In this document: one piece after another, positions 1 through 9,168 of the stretch
How the letters are laid out: every line of letters begins with the position of its first letter
How positions within the stretch are numbered: position 1 is the stretch's first letter
Assembly (NCBI GenBank): GCA_030263275.1
Contig: SZOR01000020.1
Location: forward strand, 1 to 45,487
DNA length: 45,487 bases
Direction: 5' to 3'
DNA from: DSNY01 sp016861185
GTDB lineage: Bacteria > Pseudomonadota > Gammaproteobacteria > Burkholderiales > Burkholderiaceae_F
Program-made: the position numbers and the translations under genes
The notes under the pieces: generated by a model
Told to the model about the DNA's origin: nothing
What the model saw: the letters and a program-made list of their open reading frames with translations, nothing else
Database searches by the model: none

Positions 1-312
1 CGGATCTCGTCTCCCGGCGGCACGTAGACAGTAGACATCAACCCAGTGACATCAGCATGTATACATAATGTAGTCTATCATAGAGACTGGTGGAGGGCAA
101 GATGTCGAATGGGCCGATGAGCGTATAATTGGCGCGATGGTTGCGCCGTTTATATTCAAGTTTTGGGGGCCGTAGCGTGTCCACAGCGCCGACGCGGCCG
201 CATCAGCCACACCTTCAGATCGGAATCAACGCCCACCTCCTCTCCGACGAGGCGGGCTATCGCCGCGCGGGCATTCACCAGTACATCGACCAGGTGCTGC
301 GCAATCTGCCGC
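1..312. other. Foreign-looking left edge with glycosyltransferase start
   Basis: The first 130 bases are visibly richer in A+T than the rest of the window. From about 213 the plus strand encodes IGINAHLLSDEAGYRRAGIH, typical of the N-terminus of a family-4 glycosyltransferase. The similarity stops abruptly near 312-326, where cytochrome-like sequence begins. This part probably does not belong to the neighbouring locus; it may be a recombination joint or an assembly chimera. No complete gene is visible in it. Confidence 0.5.
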
Positions 313-719
313 CGGCACTGCTCGAGAGTCCGCCGCGCGTCGCGGCATCGACGCCGGTCGAACGCGCCGCGCTCGGCTACCTGCACGGCAACTGCGGCCA
401 CTGCCACAACGATGCCGGCGCCCAGCCGCCGGTCGACCTGCTGCTGGCGCACGACGCCGCGGCGACCGGTGCCGGCAAGGTGCTGCGGTCACTCGTCGGC
501 GCGCGCAGCCGCTATCGCGCGCCCGGGCTGTCGAAGGCCGCGCCGCTGATCGAACCGGGCCGTCCGGACGCGAGCGTGCTCGTTGCGCGCATGCGCTCGC
601 GCAACCCGCAAGTGCAGATGCCGCCGCTCGGCACGCAGCTCACCGACGCCGAGGCGCTTGCGCTGATCGAGCGCTGGATTTCCGAACTTCCTACCACCCG
701 AAAGGAGCAGACCCCATGA
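129..719 (+). pseudogene. Chimeric frame: GT4 N-terminus joined to c-type cytochrome C-terminus
   Basis: A 196-residue open frame. Residues about 29-61 look like the N-terminus of a family-4 glycosyltransferase. From about residue 66 the frame reads as the C-terminal part of a c-type cytochrome: one heme site CGHCH at 89-93, a QMPPLGT stretch near 163 that could supply a Met ligand, and a closing WISELP helix. No signal peptide is visible and the 5' part of the cytochrome is missing, so this is not a normal gene. Its stop overlaps the start of the next cytochrome by 4 bases (ATGA), so the cytochrome part was once the upstream gene of that pair. Either the gene was broken by recombination or the sequence was misassembled; the sequence alone cannot separate these. 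Confidence 0.6.
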
Positions 720-1312
720 AACGATCGATCCTCGTCAAGTCAAACTTGCCCGCGTGCATCGCCGCAGCGTTCGCCTGGCTCGCACTGTCCGGCAGCGCGC
801 TCGCGGCGGACGCCGGCAAACCGTCCGCGGACAAAGTCGCGCGCGGCAAGTACCTCGTCACCACGTCGGGCTGCAACGACTGCCACACGCCGTGGACGAT
901 GGGCCCGAACGGTCCCGAACCCGACTACAGCCGCATGCTGTCGGGCCATCCGGAGAAGATGGAACTGCCGCCGGCGCCGAAGCCGGTCGGGCCGTGGATC
1001 GTCTCCGCAGCGGCGACCAACACCGCGTGGTCGGGTCCGTGGGGCGTGAGCTTCACCGCGAACCTGACGCCCGATCCGGAGACGGGGCTCGGCAAATGGA
1101 CGCTGCGCAATTTCGTCGACACGATCCGCACCGGCCGCCACATGGGCCGCGGCCGTCCGATCCTGCCGCCGATGCCGATCCCCATGTACAAAAACTTCAC
1201 CGACGAGGATCTGGAGGCGATCTACAGCTACCTGCGCACGATCCCGCCCGTGAAGAACGCCGTACCCGAGCCGCTGCCGCCCGCGATCGCGCCGACGGCG
1301 TCGAAGCAGTAA
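716..1312 (+). CDS. Secreted monoheme cytochrome c
   Basis: A 198-residue protein with a Sec signal peptide (residues 1-30, ending SGSALA) and one heme-attachment site CNDCH at 53-57. A Pro/Met-rich stretch, ILPPMPIPMY, probably supplies the axial Met. It is expected to be a periplasmic electron carrier. The ATGA overlap with the broken cytochrome frame upstream implies that the two were co-transcribed. The length and the single heme resemble cytochrome subunits of periplasmic dehydrogenases, but no dehydrogenase is present here, so the partner is unknown. Confidence 0.85.
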   Translation: MKRSILVKSNLPACIAAAFAWLALSGSALAADAGKPSADKVARGKYLVTTSGCNDCHTPWTMGPNGPEPDYSRMLSGHPEKMELPPAPKPVGPWIVSAAATNTAWSGPWGVSFTANLTPDPETGLGKWTLRNFVDTIRTGRHMGRGRPILPPMPIPMYKNFTDEDLEAIYSYLRTIPPVKNAVPEPLPPAIAPTASKQ

Positions 1313-1338
1313 GGTGCGCGTGCGACGGCGGTCGTTCC

Positions 1339-1731
1339 TCAGTCGGGGATCACCGCCGTCGCTTCGATCTCGACGCGCGCGCGATCTTCCATCAGCGCGC
1401 TGACTTCGACCGCGGTCATCGCCGGATAGTGGCGGCCGATGATCTCGCGGTAGACCGCGCCGAGCGCGCGGTAGCTCGCCAGGTATTCGCGCTTGTCGAG
1501 TACGTACCAGGTCATGCGCGCGATGTGCTCGGGACGGCCGCCGGCTTCCGCCAGCACGGCGACGACGTTGCGCAGCGCCTGCGCAGCCTGCGCGACGAAG
1601 TCGTCGCTCTCGAACTGCTGCGCGCCGTTCCAGCCGATCTGACCGCCGACGAACACCAGGGTGCCGCGCGCAGCGATGCCGTTCGCATAGCCCTTCGGCT
1701 GCGCCCAGCCGGGCGGTTGCAGGACCTTCAT
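1339..1731 (-). CDS. RidA/YjgF-family protein
   Basis: A 130-residue protein of the RidA (YjgF/YER057c/UK114) family, which deaminates reactive enamine/imine intermediates. FVGGQIGWNG near residues 27-36 and the closing VEIEATAVI strand are family-typical. The start at 1731 is chosen because it overlaps the thioesterase stop by 4 bases; a much longer upstream frame exists but is the shadow of that gene. As the last gene of the aminobenzoyl-CoA operon it may remove imine or enamine intermediates released during ring breakdown, which is an inference from context. Confidence 0.9.
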   Translation of the reverse strand: MKVLQPPGWAQPKGYANGIAARGTLVFVGGQIGWNGAQQFESDDFVAQAAQALRNVVAVLAEAGGRPEHIARMTWYVLDKREYLASYRALGAVYREIIGRHYPAMTAVEVSALMEDRARVEIEATAVIPD

Positions 1732-2219
1732 GCTTGCGCTCCCGTTGCGAGGGCTCCCGGCTGCGCGCGGAACGCCTCGATGCGCTCGCGCAGCTCGCCG
1801 TCGATCGGCACGGGCCGGCCCGTACGAAGATCCGTCTGCACGATCACCGTGCGGATGGCGAGCCGCGGCTCGCCGCCGCAAGCGAAGGCGTAGTGCAGGT
1901 GCAGCGAGCTGCGGCCGAGCTGCGCGACCGTGATCGCGATGTCCAACTCGTCGCCGTGGCGCGAGGCGGCGAAGAAGTCCGCTTCGAGCCGCACGATCGG
2001 CAACCCGCGGCCGCGCGTGCCGACGAACTGCTGGAACGGCACGCCGGCGATCGCGCGGAACCACTCTTCCTTCGCTTCATGGGCAATCTCGAAGAAGCGT
2101 GGATAGAAGACGATCCCGGCCGGGTCGCAGTGCGCGAAACGCACCGTATGCCGCGTATGCCAAGCCGCGCCCTGAGCCTGTCGAAGGGCCCTGTCGTGAG
2201 CCGGTCGAAGGTCGCTCAT
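1728..2219 (-). CDS. 4-hydroxybenzoyl-CoA thioesterase-like hotdog protein
   Basis: A 163-residue hotdog-fold acyl-CoA thioesterase. The motif CDPAGIVFYPRFFEIAHEA (residues 31-49) contains the Asp used by the 4-hydroxybenzoyl-CoA thioesterase type. It probably releases CoA from dead-end aryl-CoA esters in the aminobenzoyl-CoA pathway. It overlaps its neighbours by 4 bases on both sides. The first 20 residues are not family sequence: they are encoded by two copies of a dispersed GTCGAAGG-type repeat, which seems to have provided or extended the N-terminus. Confidence 0.88.
   Translation of the reverse strand: MSDLRPAHDRALRQAQGAAWHTRHTVRFAHCDPAGIVFYPRFFEIAHEAKEEWFRAIAGVPFQQFVGTRGRGLPIVRLEADFFAASRHGDELDIAITVAQLGRSSLHLHYAFACGGEPRLAIRTVIVQTDLRTGRPVPIDGELRERIEAFRAQPGALATGAQA
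2169..2211. repeat. Two adjacent copies of a dispersed GTCGAAGG-type repeat
   Basis: CCTGAGCCTGTCGAAGG and a variant CGTGAGCCGGTCGAAGG stand side by side. The first is a very common dispersed repeat of proteobacterial genomes. Here both copies lie inside the first codons of the thioesterase gene. Confidence 0.7.
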
Positions 2220-3868
2220 GCGGCACCGCTCGCCCGCTGCTGGGCGCGCTGCAGTTCGAGCTGACGAAGCTGGAAGCGCTGCAGCTTGCCCGTTTCGGTG
2301 CGCGGCAGGCCCGACACGAACTCGATCGCGCGCGGGTACTTGTACGGCGCGATCTGCGACTTGACGTGCTCCTGCAGCGCCTTGACCAGCGCATCGCCCG
2401 GTTCGTTGCCGGGCTTGAGCACGACGAAGGCCTTGACGATCGTTCCGCGCTCCTCGTCGGGCGAAGCGACCACGCCGCATTCGGCCACCGCAGGATGCGC
2501 GAGCAGCGCGGCTTCGACCTCAGGCCCGGCGATGTTGTAGCCGGCCGAGACGATCATGTCGTCGGTGCGCGCCTGGTAGACGAAGTAGCCGTGCTCGTCG
2601 ACGAGGTACGCGTCGCCCGTGTAATTCCAGCCGTCGCGCACGTAGTTCGTCTGCCGCGGATCGGCGAGATAGCGGCAGCCGGTCGGTCCCATCACCGCCA
2701 GCTTGCCGACCTGTCCCGGCGGCAGCGGCCGGCCTTCGTCGTCCATCACGCACGCGCGATAGCCGGGGATCGGCTTGCCGGTCGCGCCCGGCTTGGCGCC
2801 CGCTTCGTCGTGCGAGATGAAGATGTGCAGCATCTCGGTCGAGCCGATGCCGTCGATGATCTCGATGCCCGTTGCTTCGCGCCACAACGCGCGCGTGGCC
2901 GCCGGCAGCGCTTCGCCCGCGGAAACGCACTTGCGCAGGCTGGCGAAGTCGGCGCGACTCGCCTGCAGCGCCATCGCGCGGTACGAGGTCGGCGCGGTGA
3001 ACAGCACCGTGGCGCGATGCTGTGCGATCGCCGCGGGCAGCGCGTCGGGCGAAGCTTTCTCCAGCAGCAGCGTGGCGGCGCCGATGCGCAGCGGGAACAG
3101 CAGCAGCCCGCCCAGCCCGAAGGTGAACGCAAGCGGCGGGCTACCGGTGAAGAGGTCGTCCGGCAGCGCGCGCAGCGTCGACTTCGGGAAGCAGTCGCAT
3201 ACGGCGACCACGTCGCGGTGGAAGTGCATCGTGCCCTTCGGCTCGCCGGTCGTGCCCGACGTGAACGCGATCAGCGCGGTGTCTTCGGCGGCAGTCGGCA
3301 CGTCCGTGAACTCGGCGGACTTGCGCGCGGCGAGCGCCTCGATGCCGTCGGCCGCGTCGGTCTGGAACAGCGCGACCGTCTTCAGGCTCGGGCAGCCTGG
3401 CCGCGCCTTCGCCAGCTCGTCGACGAGCCGCGCATCGCACAGCGCGTGCGAGACGTTCGCCTTGGTCACGATCTTGGTCAGTTCGGCTGCGCGCAGCAGC
3501 GGCATCGTGCCGACCGCGATGCCGCCCGCTTTCATCACCGCGAACCAGCAGGCCGCCATCATCGGGCTGTTCGGCCCGCGCAGCAGCACGCGGTTGCCGG
3601 CAACGAGCCCGAGATCCTCGACCAGCACGCGCGCGATGCGATTCGCCTCGTCGCGCAACTGCCGGTAGGTCCAGACGAATCCGTTCGGCGCGAGGATCGC
3701 GCGCCGTTCGCCCCAGCCGCGTTCGAGCGCGCGGTCGAGCAGCTCGGTCGCGCAGTTCATCCGTTCCGGGTACTGCAACTCGGGCAGCTCGAACAGGAAG
3801 TTCGGCCACTGCGCGCGCGGCGGCAGGTTGTCGCGGGCGAAGGTGTCGATATGGGCGGTGTAGGTCAT
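2216..3868 (-). CDS. Aryl-CoA ligase (2-aminobenzoate- or benzoate-CoA ligase type)
   Basis: A 550-residue ANL-superfamily AMP-forming ligase. The adenylate-binding loop TSGTTGEPKG and the C-terminal PRTETGKLQRF with the catalytic Lys are present, along with GSTEM and the hinge-side YNYTGDAY-like region (WNYTGDAYL). The family activates benzoate-type acids with ATP and CoA. The aminobenzoyl-CoA monooxygenase in the same operon makes 2-aminobenzoate the likeliest substrate. The ATG at 3868 is chosen because conserved sequence starts a few residues later; the much longer open frame upstream is a shadow of the acyl-CoA dehydrogenase. It overlaps the thioesterase by 4 bases. Confidence 0.9.
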   Translation of the reverse strand: MTYTAHIDTFARDNLPPRAQWPNFLFELPELQYPERMNCATELLDRALERGWGERRAILAPNGFVWTYRQLRDEANRIARVLVEDLGLVAGNRVLLRGPNSPMMAACWFAVMKAGGIAVGTMPLLRAAELTKIVTKANVSHALCDARLVDELAKARPGCPSLKTVALFQTDAADGIEALAARKSAEFTDVPTAAEDTALIAFTSGTTGEPKGTMHFHRDVVAVCDCFPKSTLRALPDDLFTGSPPLAFTFGLGGLLLFPLRIGAATLLLEKASPDALPAAIAQHRATVLFTAPTSYRAMALQASRADFASLRKCVSAGEALPAATRALWREATGIEIIDGIGSTEMLHIFISHDEAGAKPGATGKPIPGYRACVMDDEGRPLPPGQVGKLAVMGPTGCRYLADPRQTNYVRDGWNYTGDAYLVDEHGYFVYQARTDDMIVSAGYNIAGPEVEAALLAHPAVAECGVVASPDEERGTIVKAFVVLKPGNEPGDALVKALQEHVKSQIAPYKYPRAIEFVSGLPRTETGKLQRFQLRQLELQRAQQRASGAA

Positions 3869-3873
3869 GGCGG

Positions 3874-5031
<1,158 letters not shown>

Positions 5032-5056
5032 CGCGGCTGCAGTCGTTCCTGAGTCC

Positions 5057-5079
5057 GTTCGCGCTGGGCTTGTCGAAAT
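5057..5079. repeat. Degenerate GTCGAA-type dispersed repeat
   Basis: GTTCGCGCTGGGCTTGTCGA is a decayed relative of the repeat at 2169-2211. It sits in the 129-base gap between the hydratase and the acyl-CoA dehydrogenase. Nothing else is evident in that gap. Confidence 0.5.
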
Positions 5080-5160
5080 CCGAAGTTCGAGCTCATCGGT
5101 GTGCCCGGTGTAGTAGGAGCCGTAGGCGCAACGCGGCAGGCACCCATGAAACGCCGACGC

Positions 5161-5985
5161 TCAATTCCCCTCGAACCGCGGCGTCTGCCGGGCGACGAAG
5201 GCATCGTAGGCGCGCTTGAAGTCGCCGGTCTGCATGCAGATCGCCTGCGCCTGCGCCTCCGACTCGATCGCCTGTTCGATCGACATGCTCCACTCCTGAT
5301 TGAGCATCGTCTTGGTGATGCCGTGCGCGAATGTGGGTCCGGCGGCGAGCTGCTGCGCGAGCTGAGTCGCTTCGACGAGCAGCGCGCCCTCGTCGACCAC
5401 GCGGTTGAAGAAACCCCACGCGAGTCCTTCGTCGGCGCTCATCGCTCGGCCCGTCAGCAGCAGCTCGGTGGCGCGGCCCTGGCCGATCATCCGCGGCAGC
5501 AGCGCGCAGGCGCCCATGTCGGCGCCGGCCAGTCCGACGCGCGTGAACAGGAATGCCGTCTTTGCGCGCGGTGTGCCGACGCGGATGTCGGACGCCAGCG
5601 CGAGCAACGCGCCGGCACCCGCGCACACGCCGTCGACCGCGGCGATGACCGGTTGCGGGCAGCCGCGGATGGCCTTGACGACATCGCCGGTCATGCGCGT
5701 GAACGCGAGCAGCTCGGGCGCGGACATCTTCGTCAGCGGGCCGATGATCTCGTGCACGTCGCCGCCGGAACAGAAGTTGCCGCCGGCGCCGGTCAACACG
5801 ACCGCCTTGACGTCGTCGGCGTACACGAGGCCGCGGAACAGGTCGCGCAGCTCGCCGTACGAATCGAAGGTCAGCGGATTCTTGCGTTCCGGCCGATTCA
5901 GGGTCAGCGTGGCGACGCGGTCGCGCACGGTCCACAGGAAGTGCTGCGCGGCGTAGTCGCGGTACGGGCGGGCTTGCACGGTCAT
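5161..5985 (-). CDS. Enoyl-CoA hydratase/isomerase family protein
   Basis: A 274-residue crotonase-fold protein. The oxyanion-hole segments NFCSGGDVHEI and AGADMGACALLPRMIG are clear, as is the entry motif LNRPERKNPL. It probably hydrates or hydrolytically opens the CoA-bound ring in the aminobenzoyl-CoA pathway. The start at 5985 overlaps the MarR stop by 4 bases; the longer open frame upstream is a shadow of the MarR gene. Side reactions such as isomerisation cannot be excluded from sequence alone. Confidence 0.88.
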   Translation of the reverse strand: MTVQARPYRDYAAQHFLWTVRDRVATLTLNRPERKNPLTFDSYGELRDLFRGLVYADDVKAVVLTGAGGNFCSGGDVHEIIGPLTKMSAPELLAFTRMTGDVVKAIRGCPQPVIAAVDGVCAGAGALLALASDIRVGTPRAKTAFLFTRVGLAGADMGACALLPRMIGQGRATELLLTGRAMSADEGLAWGFFNRVVDEGALLVEATQLAQQLAAGPTFAHGITKTMLNQEWSMSIEQAIESEAQAQAICMQTGDFKRAYDAFVARQTPRFEGN

Positions 5986-6494
5986 GCCTCCTTCGTGCGC
6001 GCGTTTGTGCGCACCGATGTCTTGAGCCGGCCGAGCAGCGCGTGCAGTCGATCGCGTTCGCTCTCGGAAAGGCCCCCGAGCAGCTCGACGATCCAGGCCT
6101 CGTGCTCGGCCGCCATCCGGTCGAAAGCGCGTTTGCCCGCGCGCGTCAGCCGCACGGTGAAGGCGCGGCGATCCGTCGGCACCGGCTGGCGCTCGACGAG
6201 TCCTTCGGCGACGAGCTGGTCGGTCAGTCCGGTCACGTTGCCGCCGGTGACCATCAGGCGGCGCGACAGATCGCTCATCCGCAGGCCCTGCGGATTGCGC
6301 TCGAGCTGCGCCATCAGGTCGAAGCGCGGCAGCGTGATCGCAAAGCGCTCGCGCAGCCGCGCGCGGATTTCGCCCTCGATCAGCATCGTGCAGGTCAGCA
6401 GCCGCAGCCACAGCCGCAGCGCGTCGTGGTGAGCCTCCGACGCGCGCGCTTCGCGGTCGACCGGCACGGCGGCGAGCTGGGCTGCGCGGCTCAT
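5982..6494 (-). CDS. MarR-family transcriptional regulator
   Basis: A 170-residue winged-helix regulator. The recognition-helix region LSRRLMVTGGNVTGLTDQLV and the wing (LVERQPVPTDRRAFTVRLT) are typical of MarR proteins. It sits between the monooxygenase and hydratase genes with 4-base overlaps on both sides, so it is co-transcribed with the operon it probably represses. An aryl-CoA effector is likely by analogy with other MarR regulators of aromatic acid operons. A candidate operator lies just upstream of the first gene. Confidence 0.9.
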   Translation of the reverse strand: MSRAAQLAAVPVDREARASEAHHDALRLWLRLLTCTMLIEGEIRARLRERFAITLPRFDLMAQLERNPQGLRMSDLSRRLMVTGGNVTGLTDQLVAEGLVERQPVPTDRRAFTVRLTRAGKRAFDRMAAEHEAWIVELLGGLSESERDRLHALLGRLKTSVRTNARTKEA

Positions 6495-8848
6495 CCGTTC
6501 GCTTCCGGCCGTTCCGCGGCCATCTGCGCCGCACGCGCGAGGTTGCGTTCCAGCTGCGCCTTGCCGGTCAGGTACTGCACCGGCCACTCGACGTCGGCGT
6601 AGCCCAACTGCGCGGCCGCGTGCAGCGTCCAGTACGGATCCGCCAGATGCGGGCGCGCGATCGCGGCGAGATCCGCGCGGCCGGCCATGATGATCGAGTT
6701 GACGTGGTCGGGCTCGAAAATCGCGCCGACCGCCATGGTCGCGATGCCGACTTCGTTGCGGATGCGGTCGGCGAACGGCGTCTGGTACATCCGACCGTAG
6801 ACGGGCTGCGCGTCGCGCGTCGTCTGGCCGGTCGACACGTCGATCAGATCGGCGCCCGCTTCCTTGAACAGCCGCGCGATCACGACCGCGTCGTCCGGCG
6901 TATTGCCGCCGGGCGCCCAGTCGTGCGCCGAGATGCGCACCGACATCGGCCTGTCCTGCGGCCACACCGTGCGCAGCGCGCGGAAGACTTCGAGCGGATA
7001 GCGGCAGCGGTTTTCGATCGAGCCGCCGTATTCGTCGGTCCGCCTGTTCGTCAGCGGGCAGATGAACGCCGACAGCAGGTAGCCGTGCGCGCAGTGCAGC
7101 TCGAGCCAGTCGAATCCGCATTCGCTGCCCCACTGCGCGGCGCGGACGAAGTCCGCCTTGACGCGGTCCATGTCGGCGCGCGTCATCGCGCGGGGCACCT
7201 GGTTGCGCGGGCCGTACGCGATCGCGGAAGGTGCGATCAGCGGCCAGTTGCGTTCACCGGTCACCGGGTCGCCGGCGTCGGGCAAAGGTTCGTCGGCGTC
7301 CTCCCAGCCGCGCTGAGTCGAGCCCTTCGGCCCGGCGTGCCCGAGCTGCAGCGCGATCCTGGCCGACGTGCGCGCATGCACGTAGTCGACGATGCGTTTC
7401 CACGCTGCGCGATGCTCTGCGCGGTACATCCCGGCGCAACCGGGCGAAATGCGCGCGTCGGCGCTGACGCAAACCATCTCGGTGAACACGAGCCCGGCGC
7501 CGCCGTGCGCGCGGCTGCCGAGGTGGACGAGGTAGTAGTCGTCGGGCGTGCCGTCGACGCACGAGTACTGCGCCATCGGCGAGACGACGACGCGGTTCTT
7601 CAGCGTCAGCCCGCGCAGCTTGAACGGCGTGAACATCGGCGGCAGCGCGCGCTCGGGCAGACCCGTCCGCTGCGCGAACCAGCCCTCGATGCGCTCGACG
7701 AAGGCCTTGTCGCGCAGCCGCAGGTTCTCGTGCGAGATGCGCTGGCTGCGGGTCAGCAGGCTGTAGGCGAACTGCTCGGCCTCGAACGCGGTGTAGCGCT
7801 CGACGTTCTCGAACCATTCGGTCGAGTTGCGCGCTGCGTTCTGGATCTTCAGCACCTCGACGCTGCGCTCGGCTTCGTAGCGCGCGAGCGCGGCAGCGAG
7901 ATCGTCCGGGTGCGCGGCGAGCGCGCGCGCGAGCGCGATGCCGTCCTCGAACGCGAGCTTGGTGCCGGAACCGACCGAGAAGTGCGCCGTGTGCGCGGCG
8001 TCGCCGAGCAGAACGACCGGCACGCGGCGGCCGTCAAGCGTGTTCCAGTGGATCCAGCTTGCGCAGATCACGCGCGGGAAGCGGATCCAGATGGCGGAGC
8101 CGCGCAGGTGCGCGGCGTTGCTCATCAGCCTGTGCCCGTCGAGGTACTGCGCGAACAGCCGCTCGCAGAAGGCGATGCCTTCCTCCTGCGACATGCGGTC
8201 GATGCCCGCGCGCAGCCAGTTCTCCTCGGGTGTCTCGACGATGAAGGTCGAGGTGTCGCCGTCGTACTGGTAGGCGTGCGCCTGGAACCAGCCGTATTCG
8301 GTCTTCTCGAACGCGAAGGTGAACGCGGAGAAAAGCTTCTTCGTGCCGAGCCAGACGAAGCGGCAGCGGCGCGTGTCGACATCGGGGCGGAACGTTTCCG
8401 CGTAGCGCGTGCGGATGCGGCTGTTGATGCCGTCGGCGGCGATCACGAGGTCGGCGCCGAATTCGCGCGCCGCCTGCTGGTCGTCGGCCACGTCGTTCTC
8501 GAAGACCAGCTCGACGCCGAGCGCCTCGCAGCGGCGCTGCAGGATGTTCAGCAGACGCTTGCGGCCGATGCCGCAGAAGCCGTGGCCGCCCGAGGTGATC
8601 GTGCGGCCCTTGAAGTGGACGTCGATGTCGTCCCAGTGGTTGAAGGCGCCGACGATCTCGCGGGCCGACTCCGGATCGGCCGCCTCCAGGTTGCCGAGCG
8701 TCTGGTCGGAGAAGACCACCCCCCAGCCGAAGGTGTCGTACGGCCGATTGCGCTCGACCACGCGGATCACGTGGCGCGGGTCGGCGCGCTTGGCGAGCAG
8801 CGCGAAGTACAGGCCGGCGGGGCCGCCGCCGATCGACAGGATGCGCAT
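6491..8848 (-). CDS. 2-aminobenzoyl-CoA monooxygenase/reductase-type fusion
   Basis: A 785-residue two-domain flavoenzyme. The N-terminal half (about 1-370) is an FAD aromatic hydroxylase: ILSIGGGPAGLYFALL at the start, VIAADGINS, and GDAAHTAHFSVGSGTK. The C-terminal half (about 395-770) is an FMN Old Yellow Enzyme domain: NRVVVSPMAQYSC, QLGHAGPKGS and LHCAHGYLLSAF. This fusion is known from 2-aminobenzoyl-CoA monooxygenase/reductase, which hydroxylates and dearomatises the ring using O2 and NAD(P)H; databases often call it bifunctional salicylyl-CoA 5-hydroxylase/oxidoreductase. The start at 8848 places the Rossmann Gly motif at the N-terminus as usual. It is the first gene of its operon. 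Confidence 0.92.
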   Translation of the reverse strand: MRILSIGGGPAGLYFALLAKRADPRHVIRVVERNRPYDTFGWGVVFSDQTLGNLEAADPESAREIVGAFNHWDDIDVHFKGRTITSGGHGFCGIGRKRLLNILQRRCEALGVELVFENDVADDQQAAREFGADLVIAADGINSRIRTRYAETFRPDVDTRRCRFVWLGTKKLFSAFTFAFEKTEYGWFQAHAYQYDGDTSTFIVETPEENWLRAGIDRMSQEEGIAFCERLFAQYLDGHRLMSNAAHLRGSAIWIRFPRVICASWIHWNTLDGRRVPVVLLGDAAHTAHFSVGSGTKLAFEDGIALARALAAHPDDLAAALARYEAERSVEVLKIQNAARNSTEWFENVERYTAFEAEQFAYSLLTRSQRISHENLRLRDKAFVERIEGWFAQRTGLPERALPPMFTPFKLRGLTLKNRVVVSPMAQYSCVDGTPDDYYLVHLGSRAHGGAGLVFTEMVCVSADARISPGCAGMYRAEHRAAWKRIVDYVHARTSARIALQLGHAGPKGSTQRGWEDADEPLPDAGDPVTGERNWPLIAPSAIAYGPRNQVPRAMTRADMDRVKADFVRAAQWGSECGFDWLELHCAHGYLLSAFICPLTNRRTDEYGGSIENRCRYPLEVFRALRTVWPQDRPMSVRISAHDWAPGGNTPDDAVVIARLFKEAGADLIDVSTGQTTRDAQPVYGRMYQTPFADRIRNEVGIATMAVGAIFEPDHVNSIIMAGRADLAAIARPHLADPYWTLHAAAQLGYADVEWPVQYLTGKAQLERNLARAAQMAAERPEANG

Positions 8849-8878
8849 CGACGCTCCAGAGGACGCGTTGGCGAAATA

Positions 8879-8897
8879 GTTTAGAACTAAATTAAAC
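8879..8897. promoter_or_regulatory. Candidate MarR operator/promoter of the aminobenzoyl-CoA operon
   Basis: An AT-rich dyad, GTTTA-(9 bases)-TAAAC, about 30 bases before the first gene, in otherwise GC-rich sequence. Its size and position fit a MarR-family operator overlapping a promoter. This is inferred from position and symmetry only. Confidence 0.45.
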
Positions 8898-9010
8898 GGC
8901 GTCAACCCGAATCGTCGCCGCGCTGCGCAAGCGCTGGCGCCCTTTCTTCCCGGCGCGTTCCGCGATGGCGGGGAGGAGATCGAACAGGCGCAGCACAAGG
9001 GGACGAGCTG

Positions 9011-9130
9011 AACCCCCTTGACAAGGGGGCGGGGGATTCTCGGTGTGCGCCGGAACGCGATGCCGTGTCACCGGGAATCGCGGCGCAGGGATTCCCCTCG
9101 CCCCCCCTTTTTCAAAGGGGGGAAGGGGTT
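9011..9130. repeat. Intergenic inverted-repeat element (C-run/G-run type)
   Basis: Two imperfect palindromic units in opposite orientation: a left unit with CCCCCTTGACAAGGGGG followed by CGGGGGATTC, and a right unit that reads GATTCCCCTCG then CCCCCCTTTTTCAAAGGGG. The spacer is about 50 bases. The arrangement resembles a REP doublet or small MITE-like element. It fills most of the gap between the dioxygenase and the monooxygenase operon, and its stem-loops could also end transcription of the dioxygenase operon. Confidence 0.7.
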
Positions 9131-9168
9131 GCAGTGATTCGACAGGTCTTGCCGGGGCGCGCGGATCG

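Noticed and set aside
321..326. A CTCGAG (XhoI) site exactly at the chimeric junction, suggesting a cloning artefact.
   Set aside because: Six-base sites of this composition are frequent by chance in such DNA and no vector sequence is visible.
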